This document shows, piece after piece, positions 43,370 through 52,015 of a stretch of DNA of 64,000 bases. The notes below the pieces were generated by a model. It was not told the origin of the DNA. It made no database searches and was given only the letters and a program-made list of their open reading frames with translations. A program made the translations under genes and the position numbers. Numbering within the stretch: position 1 is the stretch's first letter; every line of letters begins with the position of its first letter. The stretch comes from Pseudomonas anuradhapurensis (GTDB lineage Bacteria; Pseudomonadota; Gammaproteobacteria; Pseudomonadales; Pseudomonadaceae): the NCBI RefSeq assembly GCF_014269225.2, contig NZ_CP077097.1, forward strand, positions 4,599,001-4,663,000, read 5' to 3'.

Positions 43370-44235
43370 GCCCAATCCTTGCGATGGCGGATCAGGCCTT
43401 CCTGGCACGACGACGCCACCAGTTGCCCGGCCTGGTTGAAGATGTTGCCACGGCAGAAGCCACGGGCGTTGCCCGCCCAGGGGCTGTCGGTGGCGTACAG
43501 CAGCCATTCATCGGCACGCAGGTTGCCGTGGAACCACAGCGAATGGTCGAGGCTGGCGATCTGCATGTCGCGTTGCCACACCGATTTGCCATGCGGCAGC
43601 AACGCAGTGGTCAACAGGCCGAAGTCCGAAGCATAGGCCAGCAGGTATTTGTGCAGCGCCGGAATGTCAGGCAGGTTGCCGTCGGCGCGGAACCAGGCGT
43701 ACTTCACCGGGTCGCCGGGCTTGGGGTTGAACGGGTCGCGCTCGGTGACCGGGCGGATCTCGATCGGTTTGGCACACAGCACCTTGTCGCGGATGCGCTC
43801 GGGCAGTTGCTCGGCCATGGCCCGGGCCAGTTCGACTTCACTGGGCAGGTTCTCCGGGCCGACCACCTCGGGCATTGGTGCCTGGTGCTGGAAACCGTCC
43901 TCGTCGTACTGGAACGAGGCACTGCAGGTGAAGATGGTCTGGCCCTTCTGGATCGCCGTCACCCGCCGGGTGCTGAAGCTGCCGCCATCGCGCACGCGGT
44001 CTACCGAATACACCACCGGCAGGCTGGCATCGCCAGGGCGCAGGAAATACCCGTGCAACGAATGGACATGGCGTGCGTCTTCGACCGTCTGGCTGGCTGC
44101 CGACAACGACTGGCCCAGCACTTGCCCGCCATACAACTGGCGGAAGCCCAGGTCCTGGCTGCGTCCACGGAACAGGTTCTCCTCGATGGACTCGAGGCTC
44201 AACAGGTCGACCAGGTCGTCCAACACATGACTCAT
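43366..44235 (-). CDS. tesB: Acyl-CoA thioesterase II
   Basis: Hydrolyses medium- and long-chain acyl-CoA. The product is 289 residues with two hot-dog domains; the N-terminal one contains FRGRSQDLGFRQLYGGQVLGQ and SLHGYFLRPGDASLPVVY split by a loop, the C-terminal one SLDHSLWFHG and WLLYATDSPWAG. The start MSHVLDDLVDLLSLE at 44235 has a GGAGAA site. It is coupled to the HAD gene downstream. Confidence 0.95.
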   Translation of the reverse strand: MSHVLDDLVDLLSLESIEENLFRGRSQDLGFRQLYGGQVLGQSLSAASQTVEDARHVHSLHGYFLRPGDASLPVVYSVDRVRDGGSFSTRRVTAIQKGQTIFTCSASFQYDEDGFQHQAPMPEVVGPENLPSEVELARAMAEQLPERIRDKVLCAKPIEIRPVTERDPFNPKPGDPVKYAWFRADGNLPDIPALHKYLLAYASDFGLLTTALLPHGKSVWQRDMQIASLDHSLWFHGNLRADEWLLYATDSPWAGNARGFCRGNIFNQAGQLVASSCQEGLIRHRKDWA

Positions 44236-44330
44236 CGGGGGTTCTCCTAGCAAGGCAACACGTCTCTACAGCGCTGTTATGAGGGCAAATGATACAGGGT
44301 TTGTCATTCGCGCCGGGCATGGGCCTGTAT

Positions 44331-44900
44331 TCAGGCGCGCAGGGTACGCTCCCAGTGTGCACGGTCGATGCGGTACAGCACATGCGGGCGCAGCGGGTCG
44401 CCCACAGGCAGGCGGGGGTGCTGGAAACTGCCGTGCAGGTCCTGCTGCATGCCGATGGCCTGCATGACTTTCTGTGACGGCAGGTTGCTCTCGCTAGTGA
44501 ACGACACCACCTCTTCCAGGCGCAATTGGGCGAAAGCACAACGCAGGCAGGTCCACGCCGCTTCGCTGGCGAAACCCAGGCCCCAGTGGCGGCGTGCCAG
44601 GCGCCAGCCGATTTCCACCGCAGGTGTGAAATGGGCATCGAAGCCCACGTGCAACAGCCCGGTCATGCCAATGAACGCACCGCTGTCCTTGCGCTCCAGC
44701 GCCCACAGGCCGAAGCCGTATTCGTTGAAATGCCCGCGCACGCGGCCGATCAGCGCAGCCGCCTCCAGGCGTGTCAGCGGCGCCGGGAAGTAGCGCATCA
44801 CCTGCGGGTCGGCGCACATCGCGGCGAACTCGCGCAGGTCTTCGTCGCGCCATTGGCGCAGCACCAGGCGTGCGCTTTCCAGTTGCAGGATGGGGGTCAT
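44331..44900 (-). CDS. GNAT-family N-acetyltransferase (RimJ/RimL type)
   Basis: A 189-residue acetyltransferase. It opens with ESARLVLRQWRDEDLREFAAM and has the acetyl-CoA motif region EIGWRLARRHWGLGFASEA followed by EEVVSFTSESNLPSQKVMQAIGM. The substrate cannot be predicted; the RimJ/RimL group acetylates N-termini of ribosomal proteins or small molecules. It probably precedes tesB in one transcript (95-bp gap). Confidence 0.88.
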   Translation of the reverse strand: MTPILQLESARLVLRQWRDEDLREFAAMCADPQVMRYFPAPLTRLEAAALIGRVRGHFNEYGFGLWALERKDSGAFIGMTGLLHVGFDAHFTPAVEIGWRLARRHWGLGFASEAAWTCLRCAFAQLRLEEVVSFTSESNLPSQKVMQAIGMQQDLHGSFQHPRLPVGDPLRPHVLYRIDRAHWERTLRA

Positions 44901-45080
44901 GAGGCGTGCTCCGGTTTTACTGTCTTGCAGTTTACAGCGTAGGCGCGGGCGTGGCTTTCACCTAGCCGGTGCACACCCGAATGCAATTTTCACATGGCCT
45001 TCACCGCCCCCCGACAGGCGGCCTGAGAGGATGCCGCCATCACCGCCGCGCCAGGCGCGGCCATGCCAACGGAGCCATGC

Positions 45081-45767
45081 ATGCTATCGAGCAACACCCT
45101 GGGGCACCCTGCCATCCACGCCCGGCGCAAGCGACGCCTGACCCGCAAAACCCTCGGCGCCGCACTTGGCTTGTGCATGGTCGTGGCGGCATTGACCACC
45201 TGGCTGGCGACGAGGACGCATATCGTGGACCTTGGCAACGGGCAACAACTAAGCGATAGCGGCCTGCTGAAGGACTGGGCTGACGGTGCGGTGATCGTGA
45301 TGATTCGCCACGCCGAGCGCTGCGACAGCGCCCCCGGGCCATGCCTGGACGACCCCAGCGGTATCACCGTGGCCGGCAGCCAGGCCGCCAGCCGGGTTGG
45401 CCAGGGGCTGCAGCAGTTGGGCCTGGCCAACGCCGATATGCTCAGCAGCCCGAAATTGCGCACGCGGCAGACTGCGCATTTCATTCTTGGCCAGGCGGTG
45501 GCCAGTGAGGACTGGCTGGAAGGGTGTGACAGCCAGTTCGCTCGGGAAGCGATGGCACGCAAGCGGCCCGGGCATAACCTGGTGCTGGTGACCCACAATG
45601 GTTGCATCGACCATTTTGCCCGCCAGCAAAAGGTGGTGGGCGGCGAGCGTGAAAGCGGGTATGCCAGCGCGCTGTTCGTCTCGGTGGATGGCAATGGCAA
45701 GGCGCGTATCCTCGGGCGCCTGAACGAGCCCGACTGGCAGCGGGTACTGTCCAGCATCGCGAAATAG
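45081..45767 (+). CDS. Membrane-anchored histidine phosphatase
   Basis: A 228-residue protein with an N-terminal membrane anchor (about 25-47, TLGAALGLCMVVAALTTWLA), so the catalytic domain is periplasmic. The phosphatase core starts VIVMIRHAERCD, the RHG motif with catalytic His and Arg, and ends with VTHNGCIDHFA. The family includes the PmrG/Ais LPS heptose phosphatases, a plausible but unproven role. The stop codon lies inside the first copy of a 41-bp tandem repeat. Confidence 0.82.
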   Translation: MLSSNTLGHPAIHARRKRRLTRKTLGAALGLCMVVAALTTWLATRTHIVDLGNGQQLSDSGLLKDWADGAVIVMIRHAERCDSAPGPCLDDPSGITVAGSQAASRVGQGLQQLGLANADMLSSPKLRTRQTAHFILGQAVASEDWLEGCDSQFAREAMARKRPGHNLVLVTHNGCIDHFARQQKVVGGERESGYASALFVSVDGNGKARILGRLNEPDWQRVLSSIAK

Positions 45768-45861
45768 CACTGCGCACTTTGCTGTGCCGGCCTGGTACCG
45801 CGAAACAACACTGCGCCCTTTGTTGTGCCCGGCCTGGTACCGCGAAATAACACTACGCCCT
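45758..45861 (+). repeat. 41/42-bp direct tandem repeat, 2.5 copies
   Basis: Unit 1 is 45758-45798, unit 2 is 45799-45840, and a partial unit runs from 45841 to about 45861, where it meets a REP. Each starts CGCGAAA and holds CACTGCGC and GGCCTGGTAC. Unit 1 contains the last codons and stop of the phosphatase gene. Confidence 0.9.
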
Positions 45862-45978
45862 TGTAGGAGCGGCCTTCTGCCGAAAAAGGGCTGCGCAGCA
45901 GCCCCAAGGTGCTGGCGCACATGCACAACGTGACGGGGCTGCTGTGCAGCCCTTTTGCGGCAGAAGGCCGCTCCTGCA
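45862..45978. repeat. Variant paired REP (TTCTGCCG core)
   Basis: The outer arms are the usual TGTAGGAGCGGCC, but the core reads TTCTGCCGAAAAAGGGC instead of TTGTGTCGCGATGGGC. The right arm carries the compensating change (TTTTGCGGCAGAAG), so the hairpin is kept. Confidence 0.9.
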
Positions 45979-46051
45979 GGGCTCGCATTGCGATAGCAAC
46001 CACACCCCCGGAACTGGCAAGATCAGCGCTGGCCCCGATTACGAAACCGCC

Positions 46052-46966
46052 ATGCCGCTGCCGCTGATCTACCACGAAGACTACAGCCCGGAGTTCCCTG
46101 CCGAACACCGCTTTCCGATGGACAAGTTCCGCCTGCTGCACGACCACCTGATCGACAGCGGGCTGACCACCGACCAGGCCCTGCTGCGCCCGCAGATCTG
46201 CCCCAACGACATCCTGGCCCTGGCTCACGACCGCAGCTACATCGAGCGCTACCTGAACGGTGACCTGTCCCGTGAGGACCAGCGGCGCCTCGGCCTGCCC
46301 TGGAGCGAGGCCCTGGCCCGGCGTACCGTCCGCGCCGTAGGTGGCTCGTTGCTGAGCGCCGAGATGGCACTGCAGCACGGCATCGCCTGCCACCTTGCCG
46401 GTGGCACCCACCATGCCCATTACGATCACCCTGCCGGCTTCTGCATCTTCAACGACCTGGCGGTGATCAGCCGTTACCTGCTGGAGGCCGGGCGGGTTCA
46501 TCGGGTGCTGATCTTCGACTGCGATGTGCACCAGGGCGACGGTACCGCGCGCATCCTGCACGACACGCCAGACGCCATCACCGTATCGCTGCACTGCGAA
46601 CAGAACTTCCCGGCCCGCAAGGCGCAGAGCGACTGGGACATCCCCTTGCCACGCGGCATGGGTGACGCGGCCTACCTGAAGGTGGTCGACGATGCCCTGA
46701 ACTACCTGCTGCCGCTGTATCGTCCCGACCTGGTGCTGTATGACGCCGGTGTCGATGTGCACAAGGACGACGCCCTGGGCTACCTGCAACTGACCGACGC
46801 AGGCGTTGCCGCGCGTGACGAAGCGGTGCTGCGCCACTGCCTGGGCCGCGACATCCCGGTGGTGGGGGTGATCGGCGGCGGTTACAGCAAGGACCGGGTA
46901 GCGCTGGCCAAGCGTCATGGCATCCTCCACCACAGTGCGGCGCGTGTCATCGGTTGTTCACAATGA
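46052..46966 (+). CDS. Histone-deacetylase-family zinc amidohydrolase
   Basis: A 304-residue bacterial HDAC-like protein. The histidine pair lies in GGTHHAHYDHPAGFCIFND (H120, H121). Zinc ligands are D158 and H160 in DCDVHQGDG, with D235 in DAGVDVH, and the catalytic-loop Tyr is in GGGYSKD. I use the ATG at 46052 (MPLPLIYHEDYS). Substrate unknown: bacterial relatives deacetylate acetoin-type compounds, polyamines or protein lysines. Confidence 0.9.
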   Translation: MPLPLIYHEDYSPEFPAEHRFPMDKFRLLHDHLIDSGLTTDQALLRPQICPNDILALAHDRSYIERYLNGDLSREDQRRLGLPWSEALARRTVRAVGGSLLSAEMALQHGIACHLAGGTHHAHYDHPAGFCIFNDLAVISRYLLEAGRVHRVLIFDCDVHQGDGTARILHDTPDAITVSLHCEQNFPARKAQSDWDIPLPRGMGDAAYLKVVDDALNYLLPLYRPDLVLYDAGVDVHKDDALGYLQLTDAGVAARDEAVLRHCLGRDIPVVGVIGGGYSKDRVALAKRHGILHHSAARVIGCSQ

Positions 46967-47114
46967 CTGTGGAGCCGCTTGTGGATAACCTGCGGGAAAG
47001 GCGCTGCAGCCCTTGATGGCCGAGGCCTGCAAGCGCCTGATCATTTTTTGACCAGTGCTTCCATGGGCCACGCTGCGCTAGAATGCGCCTCTTTTCCACA
47101 GCCTGCTGCCCACC

Positions 47115-48356
47115 ATGCCCGATCTGAAACCCGCCGCCCCCTCCCTTGCTGCCGTCATCGGCGCTGGCCCCGCCGGCCTGATGGCTGCAGAAGCACTGGC
47201 CCAGGCGGGCCTGACGGTGGAAGTGTTCGATGCCATGCCCTCGGTCGGCCGCAAGTTCCTGCTGGCGGGTGTCGGCGGTATGAACATCACCCATTCCGAG
47301 CCTTACCCGGCCTTCGTCGGCCGTTATGCCGAGCGCCAGGACAACATCGACGCCCTGCTGCGCGACTTCGACGCCGAGGCCTTGCGCCAGTGGATTCATG
47401 ACCTGGGCATCGAGACCTTTGTCGGCACCTCGGGCCGGGTGTTCCCCACCGACATGAAAGCCGCGCCATTGCTGCGCGCCTGGCTCAAGCGCCTGCGCGA
47501 CAGCGGGGTGGTTATCCACACCCGTCACCGCTGGTTGGGCTGGAATGCCGAAGGGGCGTTGCGGATGGCTTATCCACAGGGAGAACGGTTGCTTACCCCT
47601 GCCGTGGTGGTATTGGCACTGGGCGGCGGCAGTTGGGCGCGACTGGGTTCCGACGGCAGCTGGCAAGCGCTGCTGGCCGAACGGGGTGTGGATATCTCAC
47701 CCCTGCAGCCGAGCAACTGTGGTTTCGAAGTGGCCGGCTGGAGCGCGTTGCTCAAGGAAAAGTTTGCCGGTGCGCCGCTAAAGAACATTGCCTTGAGCGT
47801 CCCTGGCAGCGCGCCGCGCAAAGGTGAGTTCATTCTTACGGCCCAGGGTGTGGAAGGCAGCCTGGTGTATGCCTGGTCAGCGCCGGTGCGCGAAGCCATC
47901 AACCGTACCGGCCAAGGGCAGTTGCTGCTTGACCTGTTGCCGGACAAGCCGGTGGAAAAAGTCGCCCAGGCGTTGGCCAGGCCACGGGGCTCGCGCTCCA
48001 TGGCCAAGCACCTGCACAGCCAGCTGGGTATCGATGGGGTCAAGGCGGCGCTGTTGCGCGAACTGACCGATCAGGCGACCTTTGCCGACCCTGAAGCGCT
48101 GGCGAGGGCGATCAAGGCATTGCCGATCACGCTGGTACGCACCCGGCCACTGGATGAAGCAATCAGCAGTGCGGGAGGGGTGCGTTTCGAGGCCCTGGAT
48201 GAAGGCCTGATGCTGCAGAGCATGTCGGGAGTGTTCTGCGCTGGCGAGATGCTGGACTGGGAAGCACCGACCGGGGGCTATCTGCTGACCGCGTGCTTTG
48301 CCAGCGGCTTGCGCGCCGGGCGGGCGGCGGCGGATTGGCTGACGCGGCTTTCCTGA
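47115..48356 (+). CDS. TIGR03862-family flavoprotein
   Basis: A 413-residue FAD protein of the HI0933/BaiN superfamily. The dinucleotide-binding motif is AAVIGAGPAGLMAAEALAQ. The family loop is FLLAGVGGMNITHSE. The C-terminal motif is FCAGEMLDWEAPTGGYLLTA. TIGR03862 was, as I recall, named after the KT2440 protein PP_4765, which this closely resembles. The reaction is unknown; BaiN relatives reduce enoate or bile-acid-like substrates, which does not tell us the role here. Confidence 0.88.
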   Translation: MPDLKPAAPSLAAVIGAGPAGLMAAEALAQAGLTVEVFDAMPSVGRKFLLAGVGGMNITHSEPYPAFVGRYAERQDNIDALLRDFDAEALRQWIHDLGIETFVGTSGRVFPTDMKAAPLLRAWLKRLRDSGVVIHTRHRWLGWNAEGALRMAYPQGERLLTPAVVVLALGGGSWARLGSDGSWQALLAERGVDISPLQPSNCGFEVAGWSALLKEKFAGAPLKNIALSVPGSAPRKGEFILTAQGVEGSLVYAWSAPVREAINRTGQGQLLLDLLPDKPVEKVAQALARPRGSRSMAKHLHSQLGIDGVKAALLRELTDQATFADPEALARAIKALPITLVRTRPLDEAISSAGGVRFEALDEGLMLQSMSGVFCAGEMLDWEAPTGGYLLTACFASGLRAGRAAADWLTRLS

Positions 48357-48365
48357 CAGATTGCC

Positions 48366-48484
48366 GGGCTGCTTCGCAGCCCTTTCGCGACACCCGGCCG
48401 CGCCCGAAAAACGGCACATTGCCGAGGGTTTGCGCTGTCCTTGTAGGAGCGGCCTTGTGTCGCGATGGGCCGCAAAGCGGCCCC
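48366..48484. repeat. Two REP elements in back-to-back orientation
   Basis: A decayed REP (GGGCTGCTTCGCAGCCC, then CTTTCGCGACACCCGGCCG) is followed about 35 bp later by an intact one (48442-48484, TGTAGGAGCGGCC). The outer ends face inward, unlike the usual pair. It lies between the flavoprotein and the helicase, which converge. Confidence 0.85.
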
Positions 48485-48492
48485 AAAAAACC

Positions 48493-49824
48493 TCAAGGCT
48501 TACGCTTGCGCGGCCCACCATTGAAGCTCGGCACCTTGCGTACCGCCTTCACCGCTGGCGCTGCACTACCCGCCTCGGCACTGTCCATCCAACGCCCCAA
48601 GCCACGCTTGGCGCTGTTTTCCTTCGGCTTCTTGGGCTTCTTCGGCTTCTTGATCACCTGGCCGCTGGCATCGGTCATCGGAACCCGGTGGTCGGGGATG
48701 AAATCCGGCTCTTCATGGCGCGGCAGGGTCTGCCGGGTCAGCACTTCGATTGCCGCCAGCAACTGCACTTCATCGGCACACACCAGCGAAATCGCTTCGC
48801 CCTTGTTGCCGGCACGCCCGGTACGCCCGATGCGGTGCACGTAGTCCTCGGCAACGATCGGCAGGTCGAGGTTGACCACCAGTGGCAAGTCATCGATATC
48901 CAGGCCGCGGGCCGCCACGTCAGTGGCCACCAGCACCTGGATTTCGCGGGCCTTGAAGCTGTCCAGGGCGCGCTGGCGGGTGGCTTGCGGGCGGTCACCG
49001 TGGATGCCGTCGGCATTCACACCCTCGGCCAGCAAGCGCTCCACCAGCTGGTCGACACCATTGCGGGTCTTGGCGAACACCAGCACCTGCTTCCAGCGCT
49101 GCTTGCGCAGCAGGTGACAGAACAGGTCGACCTTGCGTTTTTTATCCACAGGCACCAGCCACTGCTTGACGCTGCTGGCCGTGGCATTGCGCGGGCTGAC
49201 TTCGATGCTCAGCGGGTTATTCAGGGCCAGGCCCGCCAGCATGCGGATCTGCTCGGAGAAGGTGGCGGAGAACAGCAGCGTCTGGCGCTTGCGTGGCAGT
49301 GCGGCGTACACCGACTGCAGCTCTTCGGCAAAGCCCAGGTCGAGCATGCGGTCGGCTTCGTCGAGTACCAGGGTCTGCACCTGGTTGAACTTCACCGCGT
49401 TCTGGCGGAACAGGTCGAGCAGACGCCCGGGGGTAGCCACCAGCAGGTCGACACCGCGACGCAGGCGCATCATCTGCGGGTTGATGCTGACCCCGCCATA
49501 CACCGCGTAGGTGCTCAGCGGCAGGTTCTCGGCGTATTCGCGCACGTTGTTGTGCACCTGCTCGGCCAGTTCACGGGTAGGCACCAGCACCAGCGCGCGG
49601 ATCGAGTTGCTGGCCACCTTCTCGCCTTCCAGTGCCAGGCGCTGCAGCACGGGCAAGGCAAAGCCGGCAGTCTTGCCGGTGCCGGTCTGGGCTGCGGCCA
49701 TCAGGTCACGGCCAGCCAGCACGGCGGGGATGGCTTTGGCCTGCACCGGGGTCGGGGTGGTGTAGTCCAGCTGCTGCAGGGTGCGCAGCAGCGGTTCGAT
49801 CAGGCCGAGTTTGGCGAAATTCAT
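48493..49824 (-). CDS. rhlE: DEAD-box RNA helicase (RhlE-like)
   Basis: A 443-residue DEAD-box helicase. Motif I is AQTGTGKT at 45-52, the Q motif precedes it (TTPTPVQAKAIP), motif II is VLDEADRML, motif III is FSATF, and motif VI is HRIGRTGRAG. A basic C-terminal extension rich in K/P (KKPKKPKKPKE) may bind RNA. RhlE-type proteins act in ribosome assembly and RNA turnover, often in the cold. I use the ATG at 49824. Other DEAD-box paralogues exist in Pseudomonas, so the exact name is tentative. Confidence 0.9.
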   Translation of the reverse strand: MNFAKLGLIEPLLRTLQQLDYTTPTPVQAKAIPAVLAGRDLMAAAQTGTGKTAGFALPVLQRLALEGEKVASNSIRALVLVPTRELAEQVHNNVREYAENLPLSTYAVYGGVSINPQMMRLRRGVDLLVATPGRLLDLFRQNAVKFNQVQTLVLDEADRMLDLGFAEELQSVYAALPRKRQTLLFSATFSEQIRMLAGLALNNPLSIEVSPRNATASSVKQWLVPVDKKRKVDLFCHLLRKQRWKQVLVFAKTRNGVDQLVERLLAEGVNADGIHGDRPQATRQRALDSFKAREIQVLVATDVAARGLDIDDLPLVVNLDLPIVAEDYVHRIGRTGRAGNKGEAISLVCADEVQLLAAIEVLTRQTLPRHEEPDFIPDHRVPMTDASGQVIKKPKKPKKPKENSAKRGLGRWMDSAEAGSAAPAVKAVRKVPSFNGGPRKRKP

Positions 49825-49879
49825 GGCAATACCGTCAGGGGGTTCAGCGAAGGCGGCAAGTTTACCGCATCGCCCCTGT

Positions 49880-50800
49880 CTACTTGCAGATTTCACCTTT
49901 CAGCGGCTGCGCCGGTTCGGGCGCCCTGCGCCACTGCGGCAGGCCGATCAACACCACCGCGCCAATGATCACCGCCATCGCCACGCACTCTTCGGCACCG
50001 ATCTGCTCACCGGCGAAGACAATGCCCAGCAGCACCGCCACCGCCGGGTTGACGTAGGCATAGCTGGTGGCGGCCGCCGGGCGCACATGCTTGAGCAGGT
50101 ACATGTAGGCACTGAAGGCCAGGATCGAGCCGAACAGCACCAGGTAGGCCAACGCCCCCCAGCCGGCGGCGCTAGGCATCTGCGTCATGCGTTCGCCAGA
50201 CAGCACGCTGCCCAGCAACAGCACGGCACCACCGACCAGCATTTCCGCAGCACTGGCCATCGGCCCCTGGGGTAACGGCAGGGTCTTGCTCCACACCGAG
50301 CCGAATGCCCAGGACGCTGCGGCAAAAATGATCAGCGCCGCGCCAATCGGGCTGGCCTGCAGGTTGGAGCCCAGGTTCAGCAGGCCAATTCCCACCAGCC
50401 CAAGGGCGATGCCCGCCCACTCCAGCCTGGAGTTGCGGTGCCCGAACAGCAGGCCGAACAGCAAGGTAAACAGCGGCACCGTCGCGACTGCCAGCGCCGC
50501 CACACCCGAGGCCACCCCGGCATGCTCGGCCACGGTCACGCCGCCGTTGCCGCAACTGAGCAGCAGGAAACCGATCGCCCCCGCCGCCCGCCACTGCGGC
50601 CAGGTCGGCGCCGGCACACCGCGCCAGCGCAGGAAGCCATACAGCAAGCCGCCGGCAATCAGGAAGCGTACCCCGGCCATGAGCATCGGCGGCCAGCTTT
50701 CGACGCCGATACGGATGAACAGGTAGGTAGACCCCCAGACCAGGTACAAGGCCAGGAAAGCGCCGATGAGCAACAACGGGAAGCGACGGGAGGCAGGCAT
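49880..50800 (-). CDS. EamA-family membrane transporter
   Basis: A 306-residue protein with ten membrane helices in two EamA (drug/metabolite transporter) repeats. It starts MPASRRFPLLLIG, and the first helix has the typical LALYLVWGSTYLFIRIG. It resembles E. coli YedA-type exporters. An Lrp/AsnC-type regulator lies divergently 154 bp away and probably controls it, which suggests amino acid export. Confidence 0.87.
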   Translation of the reverse strand: MPASRRFPLLLIGAFLALYLVWGSTYLFIRIGVESWPPMLMAGVRFLIAGGLLYGFLRWRGVPAPTWPQWRAAGAIGFLLLSCGNGGVTVAEHAGVASGVAALAVATVPLFTLLFGLLFGHRNSRLEWAGIALGLVGIGLLNLGSNLQASPIGAALIIFAAASWAFGSVWSKTLPLPQGPMASAAEMLVGGAVLLLGSVLSGERMTQMPSAAGWGALAYLVLFGSILAFSAYMYLLKHVRPAAATSYAYVNPAVAVLLGIVFAGEQIGAEECVAMAVIIGAVVLIGLPQWRRAPEPAQPLKGEICK

Positions 50801-50954
50801 GGGGCACACTCGAAATCCGTTTACGGGTGGCTTAGTTTAGAAAGGCTGCGGTGTAAACTTAAGTTACAAAACCGCTTTAAATCGCCAGAACACTTTTTAT
50901 TACATGGTAATTCGGGCACTTTTCCAGCGAATCGAAACCAGGCAGGAACAACCC

Positions 50955-51404
50955 ATGGACAAATACGACCGCATGCTGCTCGCCGCCCTGCTCGACAATG
51001 GCCGTGCCACCTTCGCGCAACTGGCGCGCCAGGTGAACCTGTCGGCGCCAGCGGTGGCCGAACGGGTGGCCAAGCTGGAGGCCAGCGGGGTCATCACCGG
51101 CTACCAAGCCAAGGTCGACATGAGCAAGATCGGCCTGCCGATCCAGTGCGTGATCGAGCTACGCCTGGCCAGCCACGGTAACCAGCAGGCCTATGAAGCA
51201 TTGACGCAGATCCCCCAGCTGACCGAATGCCACCGGGTCACCGGTGACCCCTGCGTGATCATGCAGGCCGCGGTGGGCTCGATGCCCGAGCTGGAAGAGC
51301 TGATCAACCGGGTCGCGCAGTTCGGCTTCAGCAAAACTTCGATCATTCTTTCCAGCGCCGTGGAGCGACGAGTGCCACTGGCGCAGCTGGAAAAGAAGCC
51401 CTAA
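50955..51404 (+). CDS. Lrp/AsnC-family transcriptional regulator
   Basis: A 149-residue feast/famine regulator. The helix-turn-helix is LLAALLDNGRATFAQLARQV-NLSAPAVAERVAKLE over about 5-45. The C-terminal ligand-binding RAM domain follows (LRLASHGNQQAYEALTQIP, ECHRVTGDPCVIMQAAV). It is divergent from the EamA exporter, the standard regulator-exporter pairing. Its stop overlaps the exonuclease stop by 4 bp on the other strand. I use the ATG at 50955, preceded by AGGAAC. Confidence 0.9.
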   Translation: MDKYDRMLLAALLDNGRATFAQLARQVNLSAPAVAERVAKLEASGVITGYQAKVDMSKIGLPIQCVIELRLASHGNQQAYEALTQIPQLTECHRVTGDPCVIMQAAVGSMPELEELINRVAQFGFSKTSIILSSAVERRVPLAQLEKKP

Positions 51405-52006
51405 TTGTACCTGGCCAGGGTTTCGCGAACCTTCGCCGCAGGGGTTTTCTGCAGGCGACAGAGCAGCTCGTGGGACAGTTGCTGCACACCATGGCTCTGG
51501 CGCAGCACGCCGGCCAGGTGCTGCAACAGGTTGGCGGCCATTTCGGCATCGGCCATGGCCCGGTGCGCGGTCCCCGTATTCGGCAGCCCGGCCCAGCGGG
51601 TCAAGGTACCCAGCTTGTGGTTCGGTGCCGCCGGCAGCAAACGCCGGGACAACAACAGGGAACAGGCAAAGGCCTGGCTACGGCTACGGCCGATGCGGCT
51701 CAGCTCATAGTCCCAGAACTTCTGGTCGAACGCAGCGTTGTGCGCCAGCAACGGCGTACTGCCCACGAACTCGGCGACTTCGTTCATCACCTGGTCTACC
51801 GGCGGCGCACTGCGCAGCATGGCGGTGGTGATGCCGGTCAGCCCGGCAACGAAAGCGGGCACTGGAACACCTGCGTTCATCAGGCTCTGGTAGCGCTCGA
51901 CGATGCGTCCGCGCTCCAGCATCACCACCGCCACCTCGGTGGCGCGGCAGCCGGCGCCGGGGCTGATGCCGGTGGTTTCAAAGTCGATGACAGCGATACG
52001 TTCCAT
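51401..52006 (-). CDS. DEDDh 3'-5' exonuclease domain protein
   Basis: A 201-residue exonuclease with no polymerase domain. The DEDD residues are in VIDFETTG (D8, E10), LLAHNAAFD (Asp) and AHRAMADAE (His, Asp). It resembles the proofreading subunit (DnaQ-like) and PolC-type exonucleases, but lacks the C-terminal extension of E. coli DnaQ, so it is not the main proofreader. A role in RNA or DNA end trimming is inferred. It follows the NYN gene by 9 bp. Confidence 0.85.
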   Translation of the reverse strand: MERIAVIDFETTGISPGAGCRATEVAVVMLERGRIVERYQSLMNAGVPVPAFVAGLTGITTAMLRSAPPVDQVMNEVAEFVGSTPLLAHNAAFDQKFWDYELSRIGRSRSQAFACSLLLSRRLLPAAPNHKLGTLTRWAGLPNTGTAHRAMADAEMAANLLQHLAGVLRQSHGVQQLSHELLCRLQKTPAAKVRETLARYN

Positions 52007-52015
52007 GCAAGGGCC

